From: Caballeronia choica
GTDB taxonomy: Bacteria; Pseudomonadota; Gammaproteobacteria; Burkholderiales; Burkholderiaceae
NCBI RefSeq assembly: GCF_001544535.1
Contig: NZ_FCON02000037.1
Span: forward strand, 1-64,000
Length of the DNA: 64,000 nt
Direction: 5' to 3'
Within the stretch, counting starts at the first letter, position 1; each line of letters begins with the position of its first letter. Both the position numbers and the translations under genes were made by a program. Below, piece after piece: positions 7,011-17,960 of the stretch. The notes below the pieces were generated by a model. The model was not told the origin of the DNA, searched no databases, and saw only the letters and a program-made list of their open reading frames with translations.

Positions 7011-10000
7011 TTATTCGGTGACGCTGGCCGGCCGTGCTCCGCCACCCTTACGTGCCCGACGTGCCTCCGCCCGCACGCGGATGCGATCCATATAAAGATA
7101 GACCACCGGCGTCGTATAAAGCGTGAGCATCTGGCTCACGATCAGCCCGCCGACGATCGCGATGCCGAGCGGCGCGCGCATCTCCGAGCCTTCTCCCGAG
7201 CCGAACGCAAGCGGCAACGCGCCGAGCAACGCGGCCGCGGTCGTCATCATGATCGGCCGGAAGCGCAGCAGGCAGGCTTGCTCGATGGCCTCGCGCGAGG
7301 TCGTCGCGCCGTGCCGCGACGCCTCGATCGCGAAGTCGACCATCATGATCGCGTTCTTCTTCACGATGCCGATCAGCAGGATCACCGCGATCATCGCGAT
7401 GATGCTGAACTCGGTCTTGAACAGCAGCAGCGCGAGCAGCGCGCCGACCCCGGCCGACGGCAGCGTCGAAAGAATCGTGATCGGGTGGATGTAGCTCTCG
7501 TACAGGATGCCGAGCACGATGTACACCGCCGCGAGCGCCGCGAGAATCAGGAGCGGCTGGTCGTTCATCGATTGCTGGAACGCCTGCGCCGTGCCCTGGA
7601 AACTGCCGTGGATCGTGCCGGGCACGCCGATCGTCGCCATCGTTTCGTAGATCGCGGCGGTCGCGTCCGACAGCGACTTGCCGGGCGGAAGGTTGAACGA
7701 GATCGTCGAGGCGACGAACTGGCTCTGGTGATTGACCGACAAGGGCGTGCTGCCCGGCCCGAACTTCGCGATGGCCGACAGCGGGATCATGGTCTCCTTC
7801 GCGGTGGAAACCGCCGCGCCCGACGACGATCCCGACTTGCCGCTCGCCGCGATCGCGTTGGTCGCGGAGTTGCGCACGGAGGCGAGCGAAAGCTGCGTCG
7901 CGGTGTCGGTGGCGGCACCCGCAGCCACGGCGGCCGCGGCGGACGAGTTCGACGTGGTGGTCGAATTGGTCGACGCCGCGCCGCTCGCGCTGCCGCCCGA
8001 CGTGCTGATGTAGATCTGCTTGAGCATCTCCGGGTCCTGCCAGTACTTCGGCGCGAGTTCCATCACGACGTGATACTGCGAGAGTGCGTTGTAGATCGTC
8101 GATACCTGGCGCTGGCCGAACGCGTCGTAGAGCGTGTTGTCGATCTGCGCCGGCTTGATGTTGAAGCGCGCGGCCGTCGCGCGGTCGAACGTGACCATCG
8201 CTTCGAGGCCGCCCTGCTGCTGGTCGGAGTTCACGTCGGCGAGTTCGGGGCGCGACTGCAGCGCCTCGGTCAGCTTCGGCCCCCACTTGTAGAGATCGGC
8301 GGTGGAGTCCGAGAGCATCGTGAACTGGTACTGCGCATTCGATTGCCGGCCGCCCACGCGAATGTCCTGCACGGCCTGGAGGAACGTGCGCGCGCCCGCG
8401 ACGTCGCCGAGCGGAGCGCGCAGGCGCTGGATCACGGTATCCGCCGACACCTTGCGCACGCTTTTCGGCTTCAGCGAGATGAACATGAAGCCCGAATTGG
8501 TCTGCCGCCCGCCGGTGAAACCCGCGACGCTGTCCACGGCCGGATCGGCCTGCACGATGCGCATCATCTCGGAGAACTTGCCCTTCATCGCCTGGAACGA
8601 CGTGCTCTGGTCCGCCTGGATGCCGCCGACGATGCGCCCCGTGTCCTGCTGCGGGAAAAACCCCTTCGGCACGATGATGTACAGGTAGACGTTGAGGCCG
8701 ATGGTCGCGAGCAGCACGAGGACGATCAGACGCGGATGCGCGAGCGCCCAGCCGAGGGTGCGCGCATAGCCGCGCTGCATCCGGTCGAACTGGCGTTCGA
8801 GCCAGCGCGCGATGCGTCCTTCTTCCGTCTTTTCGTGCGGCTCGCGCAAGAGGCGCGAGCACATCATCGGCGTGACGGTCAGCGAGACGACGAGCGACAC
8901 GCCGATCGCAAGCGAAAGCGTCAGCGCGAACTCGCGGAAGAGCCGCCCGACGATGCCGCCCATCAGCAGGATCGGCAGGAACACGGCAACGAGCGACACG
9001 CTGATCGACAGCACCGTGAAGCCGACTTCCTTCGCGCCGAGAATCGCGGCCTTCATGCGCGGCACGCCGTTCTCGATGTGCCGTGAGATGTTTTCGAGCA
9101 CGACGATCGCATCGTCGACGACAAAGCCTGTCGCGATGGTCAGCGCCATCAGCGAGAGGTTGTCGAGCGAGAAGCCGAGCAGGTACATTGCCGCGAACGT
9201 GCCGATGATCGAGATCGGCACGGCGACGCTCGGGATCAGCGTCGCGCGCCAGTTGCGCAGGAACAGGAACACGACCATCACGACGAGCGCCACCGCGATC
9301 ATCAGCGTGAGTTCGGTGTCGTGCAGCGATGCGCGGATCGTGGTGGAACGGTCGGCGGTCGGCGTGATCTCGACGTCGGCGGGAAGGGCGGCCTGCAGTT
9401 GCGGCAGCATCGACTTCACGCGGTCGATGGTTTCGATGATGTTCGCGCCCGGCTGGCGATACAGGATCACGAGCACCGCGCGCTTGTTGTTGATCAGGCC
9501 GAGGTTGCGCAAGTCCTCGACCGAATCGACCACTTCGGCAACGTCCGAAAGCCGCACCGCCGAGCCGTTGCGGTACGCCACCACCAGATCGCGATACTGG
9601 TCGGCCTTGCTCGCCTGGTCGTTCGTGTAGAGCTGGAAGCGGTTGCCCTTGAATTCGATCGCGCCTTTCGGGCTGTTCGCGTTCGCGGAGGCGAGCGCCG
9701 CGCGCACGTCTTCCAGTCCGACGCCGTAGTGAAACAGCGCACCCGGTTCCAGTTCGACGCGCACGGCCGGATTCGCCGAACCGCTCACATCGACTTCGCC
9801 GACGCCCGGCACCGTCGAGAGCGTCTGCTGCAGCACGGTCGCGGCGGAATCGTAGAGCGAGCCGGCGGTGCGAGTCGGCGACGAGAGCGCGAGCACGAGG
9901 ATCGGCGCGTCGGCGGGATTGACCTTGTGGTACGTCGGATTGCTTTTCAGGGCGGCCGGCAGGTCGGCGCGCGCCGCGTTGATCGCGGCCTGCACGTCGC

Positions 10001-10316
10001 GCGCGGCGCCGTCGATGTCGCGGTTCAGGCCGAATTGCAGCGTGATGCGGGTCGTGCCGACCGCGCTCTGCGACGTCATTTCGGTGACGTCGGCGATCGA
10101 GCCGAGGTGTCGTTCCAGCGGACTCGCGACGCTCGTCGCGACTGTCTCTGGGCTCGCGCCCGGAAGACTCGCCTGCACCGAGATGGTCGGGAAATCGACT
10201 TGCGGCAACGGCGCGACCGGCAGCTTCACGAACGCGAACATGCCGGCGAGCGCGACGCCGATGGCGAGCAGCGTCGTCGCGACCGGGCGGGCGATGAAGG
10301 GGCGCGAGAGGTTCAT
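7011..10316 (-). CDS. mdtC: RND efflux inner-membrane subunit MdtC
   Basis: 1101 aa, HAE-1-type RND transporter, longer than the usual roughly 1025-1040. It begins [17 protein letters not shown], typical of MdtC/MuxC. It has the duplicated 6+6 transmembrane layout, with [19 protein letters not shown] in the first half and the second-half membrane block at about 930-1085. The extra length is a Ser/Ala/Thr-rich low-complexity stretch of about 70 residues near positions 765-840 in the second periplasmic loop. It starts four bases after mdtB, with GGAG upstream. Multidrug or bile-salt-type export with MdtA and MdtB is expected from the family. No outer-membrane channel gene is adjacent. Confidence 0.94.
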   Translation of the reverse strand: MNLSRPFIARPVATTLLAIGVALAGMFAFVKLPVAPLPQVDFPTISVQASLPGASPETVATSVASPLERHLGSIADVTEMTSQSAVGTTRITLQFGLNRDIDGAARDVQAAINAARADLPAALKSNPTYHKVNPADAPILVLALSSPTRTAGSLYDSAATVLQQTLSTVPGVGEVDVSGSANPAVRVELEPGALFHYGVGLEDVRAALASANANSPKGAIEFKGNRFQLYTNDQASKADQYRDLVVAYRNGSAVRLSDVAEVVDSVEDLRNLGLINNKRAVLVILYRQPGANIIETIDRVKSMLPQLQAALPADVEITPTADRSTTIRASLHDTELTLMIAVALVVMVVFLFLRNWRATLIPSVAVPISIIGTFAAMYLLGFSLDNLSLMALTIATGFVVDDAIVVLENISRHIENGVPRMKAAILGAKEVGFTVLSISVSLVAVFLPILLMGGIVGRLFREFALTLSLAIGVSLVVSLTVTPMMCSRLLREPHEKTEEGRIARWLERQFDRMQRGYARTLGWALAHPRLIVLVLLATIGLNVYLYIIVPKGFFPQQDTGRIVGGIQADQSTSFQAMKGKFSEMMRIVQADPAVDSVAGFTGGRQTNSGFMFISLKPKSVRKVSADTVIQRLRAPLGDVAGARTFLQAVQDIRVGGRQSNAQYQFTMLSDSTADLYKWGPKLTEALQSRPELADVNSDQQQGGLEAMVTFDRATAARFNIKPAQIDNTLYDAFGQRQVSTIYNALSQYHVVMELAPKYWQDPEMLKQIYISTSGGSASGAASTNSTTTSNSSAAAAVAAGAATDTATQLSLASVRNSATNAIAASGKSGSSSGAAVSTAKETMIPLSAIAKFGPGSTPLSVNHQSQFVASTISFNLPPGKSLSDATAAIYETMATIGVPGTIHGSFQGTAQAFQQSMNDQPLLILAALAAVYIVLGILYESYIHPITILSTLPSAGVGALLALLLFKTEFSIIAMIAVILLIGIVKKNAIMMVDFAIEASRHGATTSREAIEQACLLRFRPIMMTTAAALLGALPLAFGSGEGSEMRAPLGIAIVGGLIVSQMLTLYTTPVVYLYMDRIRVRAEARRARKGGGARPASVTE

Positions 10317-10320
10317 CGCG

Positions 10321-13300
10321 TTACTCCGCTTCGCTCACGGGACGCGGCGGCACGCCACGGTTGAAGCGGGCGCGCACGCGGCGGCCGAGCGAATCGAAGC
10401 CGAGATAGATCACCGGCGTCGTAAAGAGCGTGAGCAACTGCGAGACGATCAGTCCGCCGACGATCGCGATGCCAAGCGGATGGCGCAGTTCCGACCCCGC
10501 GCCCCAGCCGAGCATCAGCGGCAGGGCGCCGAGGAGCGCCGCCATCGTCGTCATCAGGATCGGGCGGAAGCGCAGGAGGCACGCCTGGAAGATCGCGTCG
10601 CGCGGCGACTTGCCTTCCTCGCGTTCGGCTTCGAGCGCGAAGTCGATCATCATGATCGCGTTCTTCTTCACGATACCGATCAAGAGCACGATGCCGATGA
10701 TCCCGATGATGTCGAGATCGTGCCCGGTGATCATCAGCGAGAGCAGCGCACCGACGCCCGCCGACGGCAGCGTCGAGAGAATCGTGATCGGATGGATGAA
10801 GCTCTCGTACAGCACGCCGAGCACGATGTACATCGTGACGATCGCGGCGAGGATCAGGAACAGTTCGTTCGAGAGCGACGCCTGGAACGCGAGCGCCGCG
10901 CCCTGGAAGCGGATCTGGAACGATGCGGGCAGGCCGATGTCCTGCTTCGCCTGGTCGATCGCCTTCACCGCCGCGCCCAGCGACGCGCCCGGCGCGAGGT
11001 TGAACGAGACGGTCGTCGCGGGGAACTGGCCCAGGTGCGTGACGAGCAAGGGGGCCGCGCGTTCGTGGAACTTGGCGATCGAGGAAAGCGGCACCTGTCC
11101 GTTCGACGCGGTGGAAGAGGGCAGGTAGATGCCGTTCAGCGTTTCGCTGTAGTGCGCCTCGGTCGGCTCGGCTTCGAGGATCACGCGATACTGGTTCGAC
11201 TGCGTGAAGATGGTGGAGATGATGCGCTGGCCGAAGGCGTCGTAGAGCGCGTTGTCCACGGTCGCAGGCGTGATGCCGAAACGCGCGGCAGTCGACCGGT
11301 CGATCTCCACGTACACCGATTGCCCGCTCTCCTGAAGGTCGGTCGCGACGTCGGCGAGTTCGGGCGCATGCTGCAGGCGGTCGATCAGCTTCGGCACCCA
11401 CTCCGCGAATTCCGCCGCGTTCGGGTCGGTCAGCATGAACTGGTATTGCGTGGGACTGACGGTCGAATCGATCGTCAGGTCCTGCACCGGCTGCATGTAG
11501 AGCTTGATGCCCGGAATGTCCGCGACTTCGTTCTGCAAGGTGCGGATCACGTCGCTCGACGTGTTGCTGCGGTCGTCGCGCGGCTTCAGGTTGATCAGCA
11601 TGCGGCCGCTGTTCAGCGTGATGTTCGTGCCGTCGACGCCGATGAATGACGTCAGGCTCTCGACATCGGGATTCTTCAGGATCTGCGCGGCGAGCGCCTG
11701 CTGCTGCGCGGCCACAGCCTGATAGGACGCGGCTTGCGGCGCCTGCGTGATCGCCTGGATCACGCCCGTGTCCTGCGTCGGGAAGAAGCCCTTCGGAATC
11801 ACGACGTAGAGCACGGCGGTGAAAACCAGCGTGAGCAGCGCGACGAAGAGCGTCGCGTACTGGCGGTCGAGCACCCAGGTCAGCGCGACGGCATAGCGCC
11901 CGATCACGTAGTCGATGAACTGGTGCGCGCGCGCCTCGAAGCGCTTGCTTTCCTTCGGCGGCGTGTGGCGCAGAAGCTTGGCGCACAGCATCGGCACGAG
12001 CGTGAGCGACACCACCGCCGAAATCACGATCGTCACGGCGAGCGTGATCGCGAATTCATGGAACAGGCGCCCGACGACATCGCCCATGAACAGCAGCGGA
12101 ATCAGCACGGCGATCAGCGACACCGTCAGCGAGATGATCGTGAAGCCGATCTGCTTCGAGCCTTTCAGCGCGGCTTCGAGCGGCGGGTCGCCGTCCTCCA
12201 CGTAGCGCGCGATGTTCTCGATCATGACGATGGCGTCATCGACGACGAAGCCTGTCGCGATGGTCAGCGCCATCAGCGAGAGGTTGTCGAGCGAGAAGCC
12301 GCAGAGATACATCACGGCAAGTGTGCCGACGAGCGAGAGCGGCACCGACAAGCTCGGAATCAGCGTCGCCCAGACGTTCGCGAGGAACAGGTAGATCACG
12401 AGCACGACCAGCACGACCGAGAGCGCCAGTTCGAACTGCACGTCGCGCACGGAGGCGCGGATCGTGGTGGTGCGGTCGGTGACGACGCGCACGTCGAGCG
12501 CGGCGGGCAGCGACGACTGCAGGCCCGGCAACAGCTTCTTGATGCCGTCGACGACCTGGATCACGTTCGCGCCCGGCTGGCGCTGCACGTTCAGGATGAT
12601 CGCGGGCGTCGAATCGACCCACGCGCCGAGCTTCGTATTCTCCGGCCCTTCGACGATCGTCGCGACATCGGTCAGCATCACCGGCCGGCCGTTCTTGTAC
12701 GCGATGACGGCGCTCTGATACGCGTTCGCGTCGGTCAACTGGTCGTTGGCGTTGATCGTGTAGGAACGGGTCGGGCCGTCGAAATTGCCCTTCGGCGTGT
12801 TGACGTTGAGGTTCGAGATGGTGGTGCGCAGGTCGTCGATGTTGAGACCGTACGACGCGAGCGCGCGCGTGTTCGCCTGCACGCGCACGGCCGGGCGATT
12901 GCCGCCGCTCACCGAGACGAGGCCGACGCCCGCCACTTGCGAGATTTTCTGCGCGAGCCGCGTGTCGGCGAGATCCTGGACCTGCGTCATCGGCAGCGTC
13001 TTCGAACTGATCGCGAGCGTGATGATCGGCGCGTCGGCGGGGTTCACTTTTGCGTAGATCGGCGGCGCGGGCAGGTCGGACGGCAGCAGGTTGCCCGCCG
13101 CATTGATCGCGGCCTGCACTTCCTGCTCGGCGATGTCGAGCGGCAAATCGAGGCTGAACTGGAGCGTGATGACCGAGGCGCCCGCCGAACTCTGCGACGA
13201 CATCTGGTTCAGGCTCGCCATCTGCCCGAACTGCTTTTCGAGCGGCGCGGTGACGGACGACGTCATCACATCGGGCGACGCGCCCGGATAAAAGGTCTGG

Positions 13301-13440
13301 ACCTGGATGGTCGGGTAGTCGACGGCGGGCAGGGCCGAGAGCGGCAGGAAGCGCAGCGCGACGAGCCCGACCAGCATGATCGCCGCCATCAGGAGCGCCG
13401 TGCCGACCGGGCGCAGGATAAAAAGACGGGATGGGTTCAT
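10321..13440 (-). CDS. mdtB: RND efflux inner-membrane subunit MdtB
   Basis: 1039 aa, usual family length. It begins [20 protein letters not shown], has RND hallmark motifs ([37 protein letters not shown]) and two sets of six membrane segments separated by large periplasmic loops. It lies between mdtA (20 bases upstream) and mdtC (4 bases downstream), so it is co-transcribed. In the family, MdtB and MdtC form a mixed trimer driven by proton influx; here that is inferred from homology. Confidence 0.95.
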   Translation of the reverse strand: MNPSRLFILRPVGTALLMAAIMLVGLVALRFLPLSALPAVDYPTIQVQTFYPGASPDVMTSSVTAPLEKQFGQMASLNQMSSQSSAGASVITLQFSLDLPLDIAEQEVQAAINAAGNLLPSDLPAPPIYAKVNPADAPIITLAISSKTLPMTQVQDLADTRLAQKISQVAGVGLVSVSGGNRPAVRVQANTRALASYGLNIDDLRTTISNLNVNTPKGNFDGPTRSYTINANDQLTDANAYQSAVIAYKNGRPVMLTDVATIVEGPENTKLGAWVDSTPAIILNVQRQPGANVIQVVDGIKKLLPGLQSSLPAALDVRVVTDRTTTIRASVRDVQFELALSVVLVVLVIYLFLANVWATLIPSLSVPLSLVGTLAVMYLCGFSLDNLSLMALTIATGFVVDDAIVMIENIARYVEDGDPPLEAALKGSKQIGFTIISLTVSLIAVLIPLLFMGDVVGRLFHEFAITLAVTIVISAVVSLTLVPMLCAKLLRHTPPKESKRFEARAHQFIDYVIGRYAVALTWVLDRQYATLFVALLTLVFTAVLYVVIPKGFFPTQDTGVIQAITQAPQAASYQAVAAQQQALAAQILKNPDVESLTSFIGVDGTNITLNSGRMLINLKPRDDRSNTSSDVIRTLQNEVADIPGIKLYMQPVQDLTIDSTVSPTQYQFMLTDPNAAEFAEWVPKLIDRLQHAPELADVATDLQESGQSVYVEIDRSTAARFGITPATVDNALYDAFGQRIISTIFTQSNQYRVILEAEPTEAHYSETLNGIYLPSSTASNGQVPLSSIAKFHERAAPLLVTHLGQFPATTVSFNLAPGASLGAAVKAIDQAKQDIGLPASFQIRFQGAALAFQASLSNELFLILAAIVTMYIVLGVLYESFIHPITILSTLPSAGVGALLSLMITGHDLDIIGIIGIVLLIGIVKKNAIMMIDFALEAEREEGKSPRDAIFQACLLRFRPILMTTMAALLGALPLMLGWGAGSELRHPLGIAIVGGLIVSQLLTLFTTPVIYLGFDSLGRRVRARFNRGVPPRPVSEAE

Positions 13441-13460
13441 GCTTTACTTGCTCGCGCCGT

Positions 13461-14807
13461 TCATTGCTGCGGCTGCTGTCGGTGGCGTCCGCCATGATGC
13501 GCGCCGGATGCGCCCGAAGCAGCGCCGGCCGCGGAAGCGCCTGACGCGCCGGATGCCCCTTTGGGCTTGTCGGCCGGAATCGTGATCTTCGCGCCTTCCT
13601 TCAGGCGATCCGAGCCGTCGATCACCACGCGCTCGCCCACTTGCAGGCCCGTCTTGATGCTGGTGCGCTCGCCATCGACCGGTCCGATCTTCACGTTGCG
13701 CACGGTCACGGTGTTATCCGGTTTCACCACGTAGACGAACGCACCCGACGAGCCGTTCAGCACCGCGGAGGTCGGCACGATCGTCGCGTCCTTGATCACG
13801 TCGACGAGCAGCTTCGTGTTCACGAACTGGTTCGGGAACAGCATGGTCTCCTTGTTCGCGAACGTCGCGCGCAACTTGACGGTGCCGGTCGTGGTGTCGA
13901 TCTGGTTGTCGACCGTTTCGAGGTAGCCGGCTTCGAGGGCCGTTGTGTTGGCGCGGTCGTACGCGGTCACCGACATCTTCGTGCCGGCGCGCATCGGCTT
14001 CAGGATCGCGGTGAGGTTGTCCTCGGAGGTCGTGAAGATCACGCTGATCGGCTGCAACTGCGTAATCACGACGACGCCGTTCGTATCGCCCGTGGTGACG
14101 TAGTTGCCCGGATCGACCTGCCGCAAGCCGACGCGCCCCGACACCGGCGCCGTGATGCGCGCGTAGGTCAGGTCGAGCCGGAAGGTATCGACGTTCGCCT
14201 GGTCCGATTTCACCGCGCCTTCATATTGCTTGACGAGCGACGCTTGCGTATCGACCTGCTGTTTCGCGATCGAATCCTGCGAGAGCAGCGTCTGGTAGCG
14301 CTGCAAGTCGAGCCGCGCGGTTTGCAGCAGCGCCTGGTCCTTCGCGAGCGTGCCCTGGGCATTGCGCAGCGAGATTTCATAAGGACGCGGGTCGATCTGC
14401 GCGAGCAGGTCGCCCTTCTTGACCATCTGCCCTTCCTGGAACGCGACGTCCATCAGCGTGCCGTTCAGTTGCGTCTTGACCGTGACGTTCGCGAGCGGCG
14501 TCACCGTGCCGAGCGAGTTGATCACGACGGGCATTTCGCCCTGCTTGACGGTCGCGACATGCACCGGTTGCGGCTGATTGGCAAGCCCCGCGCCGCCACG
14601 GCGCCCGCCCGCCGACGATCCCGCCTGCTGCGCCTTCGCCGGGTCGTTGCGGCTCCACGGATGCCACCACAGCAGCGCGCCGGCGATGATCAGGAGCGCG
14701 ACGACGAGCCATCCGAAGCGGCGACGCCGCGCGGGAACGGGAGAGCTGGCGGAGGGCGGAGAGTCGGTCTTGTACGGCGGCGTGGGAGTTTTTGTGTGGT
14801 CGTCCAT
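13461..14807 (-). CDS. mdtA: RND periplasmic adaptor MdtA
   Basis: 448 aa from the ATG at 14807 (MDDHTKTPTPPYK). The upstream open frame has no coding character, although the ribosome binding site at this start is weak. A basic segment precedes one membrane anchor (FGWLVVALLIIAGALLWW, about 35-55). Biotinyl-lipoyl-like halves flank an alpha-hairpin rich in Gln/Asp (about 140-230), followed by the beta-barrel domain (PISVIFTTSEDNL). The C-terminus is an Ala/Ser/Gly-rich tail ending in His and Gln. First gene of mdtABC. Confidence 0.94.
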   Translation of the reverse strand: MDDHTKTPTPPYKTDSPPSASSPVPARRRRFGWLVVALLIIAGALLWWHPWSRNDPAKAQQAGSSAGGRRGGAGLANQPQPVHVATVKQGEMPVVINSLGTVTPLANVTVKTQLNGTLMDVAFQEGQMVKKGDLLAQIDPRPYEISLRNAQGTLAKDQALLQTARLDLQRYQTLLSQDSIAKQQVDTQASLVKQYEGAVKSDQANVDTFRLDLTYARITAPVSGRVGLRQVDPGNYVTTGDTNGVVVITQLQPISVIFTTSEDNLTAILKPMRAGTKMSVTAYDRANTTALEAGYLETVDNQIDTTTGTVKLRATFANKETMLFPNQFVNTKLLVDVIKDATIVPTSAVLNGSSGAFVYVVKPDNTVTVRNVKIGPVDGERTSIKTGLQVGERVVIDGSDRLKEGAKITIPADKPKGASGASGASAAGAASGASGAHHGGRHRQQPQQ

Positions 14808-15088
14808 CGTTCGGTGGCTTGCGTGTTTCGGTGACTGTCGTTCGGTGCGCGGAGTTCGGAGCGGATGGCGGCGCGCCCGCTCCTGGATGCGGACGCCAGC
14901 GAGCGCGCGAGGTGTTCCAGGATGCATGGCGACTAATCCCGGGCGAGCCGGGGCGGTCCCTCTGGAAAGCTTTGAAAGCAACCGGTCCGCGCGAAGCATG
15001 ATGCTACGTCCCGCGCTTCGTATGAGTCCAGCTAACTTTCTTTCGGATGATTACGAGTGTTACATCGTGGCTTCTTCACAGCGAGGCT
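14808..15088 (-). promoter_or_regulatory. Leader and promoter region of mdtABC
   Basis: 281 bases between the IclR-type gene and mdtA, both on the minus strand. The mdtABC promoter must lie here unless it is read through from the regulator. The bases near 15030-15070 are AT-richer than their surroundings. I could not fix a -35/-10 pair with confidence. Confidence 0.35.
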
Positions 15089-15919
15089 TCATTCGGCGAG
15101 GCGCGCGGAAGGCGTGCCGCCGATCTCGTTGACGATTCTCGCGATGCAATCGAGCAGCGCGGGCGCCACGCTCTGGATCAGCGTCTCGCGCGGGCACTGG
15201 TGCGCGGCGCCGCCGCAATTCACGGCATAGCGCTGCCCCGACGGCCCGACGAACCCCGCCGCGACAGCGTTCAGCCCGTGATGCCATTCGCCGGTCGAGA
15301 TCGCGAAGCCGAGCTGACGGACGTCATCGAGGCCGTTCTGCAATCCGCCGATGATGCTCGGCCAGTCGTCGCCGGATGCGGTCTGCACGCTCGCGATCAG
15401 CGTCTGTCGCTCCGTGGGCGGCAGCACTGCAAGATACGCACGCCCGACCGCCGTCCGGCACAGGTCGATCCGCCCGCCCACTTCCAGCCGTGACACAAGC
15501 ACGGCGGAACGCGGACGAATCGCATCGATGACGACCATTTCCAGCCGGTCGCGCACCGCGAGATGCACGCTCAGGCCCGTCAGTTCCGCGAGTTCGATGA
15601 GAAAGGGCCGGGCGCGGGCGCGAATGTCGAAGTTGCGCAAGAAACCGTTGGAGAGCTCCAGCACCGACGCGGTCAGCACGAAGCGCTCGCTGTCCGGCAG
15701 GCGGAAGAGCAGGCCCGCGCCGACGAGCGTCGCAGTGATGCGCGATACCGTCGGTTTGGGAATGCCGGTCCATTCGGTCAATTCGCGGTTGCTCACCGGC
15801 GCGTCCGCGGCGGCGATCCGGCGCAACACGTCGAGTCCTCGGGCAAGCGCCGTGACTTCCTCGCCGTCCTTTTCCTTGCCCTTTTCCCGGCCGGCCGGTC
15901 GATTTTCGCTCTTGTTCAT
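15089..15919 (-). CDS. IclR-family transcriptional regulator
   Basis: 276 aa. A charged N-terminus precedes the winged helix-turn-helix (about 23-85, VTALARGLDVLRRI and SNRELTEWTGIPKPTVSRITATL) and the IclR effector domain (about 100-265), which includes CRTAVGRAYLAVLP and a late Cys-containing strand NCGGAAHQCP. It lies upstream of mdtABC in the same direction. IclR proteins usually control catabolic genes, so control of this efflux operon is speculation; autoregulation is usual. No Shine-Dalgarno is visible before the ATG at 15919, so the start could be internal. Confidence 0.9.
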   Translation of the reverse strand: MNKSENRPAGREKGKEKDGEEVTALARGLDVLRRIAAADAPVSNRELTEWTGIPKPTVSRITATLVGAGLLFRLPDSERFVLTASVLELSNGFLRNFDIRARARPFLIELAELTGLSVHLAVRDRLEMVVIDAIRPRSAVLVSRLEVGGRIDLCRTAVGRAYLAVLPPTERQTLIASVQTASGDDWPSIIGGLQNGLDDVRQLGFAISTGEWHHGLNAVAAGFVGPSGQRYAVNCGGAAHQCPRETLIQSVAPALLDCIARIVNEIGGTPSARLAE

Positions 15920-16098
15920 TGTATTTTTTAAAACGTCGTTTCGTTTCTCTGTTTCAACCTTGGATCGTACGCGAACTCTTCATTCAACTTTGCAGTGCAT
16001 GCAAGCCTTGGGCAAAAAGGTGTAGATCCATGACACTTTTCCGTTCTCGGGCTTTGAAGGAAGAGCGTTGGGCAGATGCCCATGGCACGAAATTTTGC

Positions 16099-16127
16099 TT
16101 GACTTAAGCAGCGTTACCGGAAAAAAT
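16099..16127 (+). promoter_or_regulatory. Candidate sigma-70 promoter for a small RNA
   Basis: TTGACT at 16099-16104, then 17 bases, then AAAAAT at 16122-16127. The -35 is near consensus and the -10 matches four of six. It points toward the stem-loop and terminator at 16202-16268. Confidence 0.4.
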
Positions 16128-16133
16128 GGAACC

Positions 16134-16268
16134 CGATTTCGAAACCACGAAAGTGCGCCAGATGATGAGCGAACCGTGGAACATCGGATACAGGCTCTCA
16201 GGTTCTAGCACGGCCCTCGGAATGGCTAGAACTTTTAAGGCGCTGCGGCATCGCAGCGCCTTTTTTTT
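16134..16268 (+). ncRNA. Candidate small RNA ending in an intrinsic terminator
   Basis: Between a plausible promoter and a strong terminator there is no convincing reading frame: the ATG at 16126 runs straight through the terminator. The RNA would be about 135 nt, with one 8-bp stem-loop (GTTCTAGC 16202-16209 with GCTAGAAC 16225-16232) before the terminator hairpin. No known family recognised. It lies in a 694-base gap between the IclR-type gene and a small membrane protein gene. Confidence 0.45.
16237..16268 (+). terminator. Rho-independent terminator
   Basis: GGCGCTGCG (16239-16247) pairs with CGCAGCGCC (16252-16260) over the loop GCAT. The stem is extended by AA/TT and followed by eight T. 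A very strong terminator with no protein gene upstream on this strand. Confidence 0.85.
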
Positions 16269-16379
16269 CGCCGGTTGTTCATGCGGCAAGTTTTGCTTGT
16301 GCTGTGAGACGCGGGCTCGCGCGAGACGATGTCGTCGTCATCGCTGGATTCGATGTGCGGGGAAATATTGTCTTAAGCA

Positions 16380-16617
16380 CATTCTATCAAGAGGCTGACT
16401 GCGGCCACCGTGATCGTCGTGGCGCTGGGAACAGCGGGCGGGAGTAGCAGGGAACCAGCTTTGACGTGCACGAAAGGAGATTTCGTGATGCGGAGAAGCG
16501 TACGCAGCGCTGCTGCGACGGGCAGACGAGACCGGCGGCGTCACTTCAGTGAGCGAAGCCGGAATAGAGGCGCGCAGTCTGACCGACGAATGCGCCCGAA
16601 ACAACTTTTTGGCTTAA
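16380..16617 (+). pseudogene. Possible frameshifted small secreted protein
   Basis: One frame reads a signal-like stretch (KRLTAATVIVVALGTAGG) and a cysteine segment up to about 16490. A second frame then reads GEAYAALLRRADETGGVTS to ECARNNFLA and a stop at 16615. Both look coding by composition, but neither has a start codon in the right place. Probably the remains of one small gene; it could also be chance. It converges on the membrane protein gene at 16614. Confidence 0.3.
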
Positions 16618-16922
16618 CGCCGTACGGCGAACATCCGCAGCGGCTTCATCAAGCGCTTGCCGCGCACGGCCCAATAAACGCTTGCAAGGATGAGCACGAT
16701 CGCGGCGCCGAACACCAGCATCGGCGAGATGCGTTCGGGTGCGGGATGGCTCGTCGCCACCATCATTGCCGCCGCCAACGCGATGCCCGCCTGCATGTAC
16801 GAGCGGCGCGCACGACTGCGGCGCGCCGAAAAGCGCATGGACCGGGAGACGGGCGCCCGCGTGAAGGGCTCGAACAGGATCATTGCGGCGACGAGGGCGA
16901 CCACGAGATTCATGAGGCTCAT
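16614..16922 (-). CDS. Small inner-membrane protein
   Basis: 102 aa from the ATG at 16922 (MSLMNLVVALVAAMILF). Three hydrophobic segments (about 3-18, 43-58 and 67-88) are separated by a strongly basic loop (SRSMRFSARRSRARR), with a basic C-terminal tail. Not recognised. The ribosome binding site is weak (AGAAG), so the start is provisional. It stands alone. Confidence 0.55.
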   Translation of the reverse strand: MSLMNLVVALVAAMILFEPFTRAPVSRSMRFSARRSRARRSYMQAGIALAAAMMVATSHPAPERISPMLVFGAAIVLILASVYWAVRGKRLMKPLRMFAVRR

Positions 16923-17125
16923 AACGACACTTCTGGACAGGGCGGGAAAGTCCGCGACTATACGAAGTGCGTCAAGGGCCGATAACTGGAGATGTCTGAA
17001 AAACGTCACCGAATCGAAGAATTTCGTGGTCCGGGTGCCGCGCGGCGTCGAGCCAACGACCGCGGCACCCGCACGACACTCAAGACGACTCACAGAAATC
17101 GCTCAACCGAACGACGAAAAGCCAT

Positions 17126-17707
17126 TCAAAGTTCGATCCGCGTGCCAAGCAGCGCCACGAATTGCTTCAGCCAGTCGGGATGCGCGGGCCAGGCCGGCGC
17201 GGTGACGAAATTGCCGTCGGTGATCGCGGCATCGACGGCGATGTCCGCGTATTCGCCGCCCGCAAGCCGCACTTCTGGCGCGCAAGCCGGATAGGCCGAG
17301 ATGCGCCGTCCCTCGATCACGCCCGCCGCCGCCAGCAGTTGCGCTCCATGGCAGACGGCCGCGATCGGCTTCTTCGCTTCGGCGAAGTGGCGCACCACCT
17401 CGATCACGCGGGCGTTCAGCCGCAGGTATTCCGGCGCCCGGCCGCCCGCGATGGCGAGCGCGTCGTACTTGGACGGATCGATTTCATCGAACGTTGCGTT
17501 CAGTGCGAACAGGTGGCCGGGCTTTTCGGTGTAGGTCTGGTCGCCCTCGAAATCGTGGATCGCGGTCTTGATCCGCTCGCCGCTTTTCTTGCCCGGGCAG
17601 ACCGCATCGACCGTGTGGCCGAGCATCTGCAGCGCCTGGAAGGGCACCATCGTTTCATAGTCCTCGGCGAAATCGCCGGTGAGGAAGAGAATCTTCTTTG
17701 CAGCCAT
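17126..17707 (-). CDS. DJ-1/PfpI family protein
   Basis: 193 aa with the DJ-1/PfpI fold. [14 protein letters not shown] at the start carries the conserved acidic residue, and the nucleophile elbow AVCHGAQLL places the reactive Cys at 119 followed by His. Family members are cysteine hydrolases, deglycase- or glyoxalase-like enzymes, or redox chaperones; sequence alone does not choose. GGAGGT lies six bases before the ATG. It appears monocistronic. Confidence 0.92.
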   Translation of the reverse strand: MAAKKILFLTGDFAEDYETMVPFQALQMLGHTVDAVCPGKKSGERIKTAIHDFEGDQTYTEKPGHLFALNATFDEIDPSKYDALAIAGGRAPEYLRLNARVIEVVRHFAEAKKPIAAVCHGAQLLAAAGVIEGRRISAYPACAPEVRLAGGEYADIAVDAAITDGNFVTAPAWPAHPDWLKQFVALLGTRIEL

Positions 17708-17960
17708 CGATAACCTCCGGGAGTGATGAATCCGGCAGTGCCGGACGAGTCGAGCCGTCGATCAGTCTACACTCGCGGCCTTGACAGTTTCACGTCGGGG
17801 CGATGCCGTGGCTGCCGTGCCGCGCCCTCTTCGCGCGACGGCGTATGATTGGCGCGTTTTTGCGAATAGCGGAATGTCCGCTGGCGGCCTGGTCCGCCGG
17901 GACGAACCGGTTTGAACCGTGCGGCGGTGTTGCGCACGCTTAATGTGGATGGGCTTGATG

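Noticed and set aside
7002-9086. 694-codon plus-strand frame rich in Arg/His/Asp
   Set aside because: It is antisense to mdtC. The composition (RR, DH, RD strings) is the usual mirror of a GC-rich gene, and mdtC has clear motifs.
9868-13497. Two long plus-strand frames across mdtB
   Set aside because: Antisense shadows of the RND genes, with Arg/Asp/His-rich, motif-free translations.
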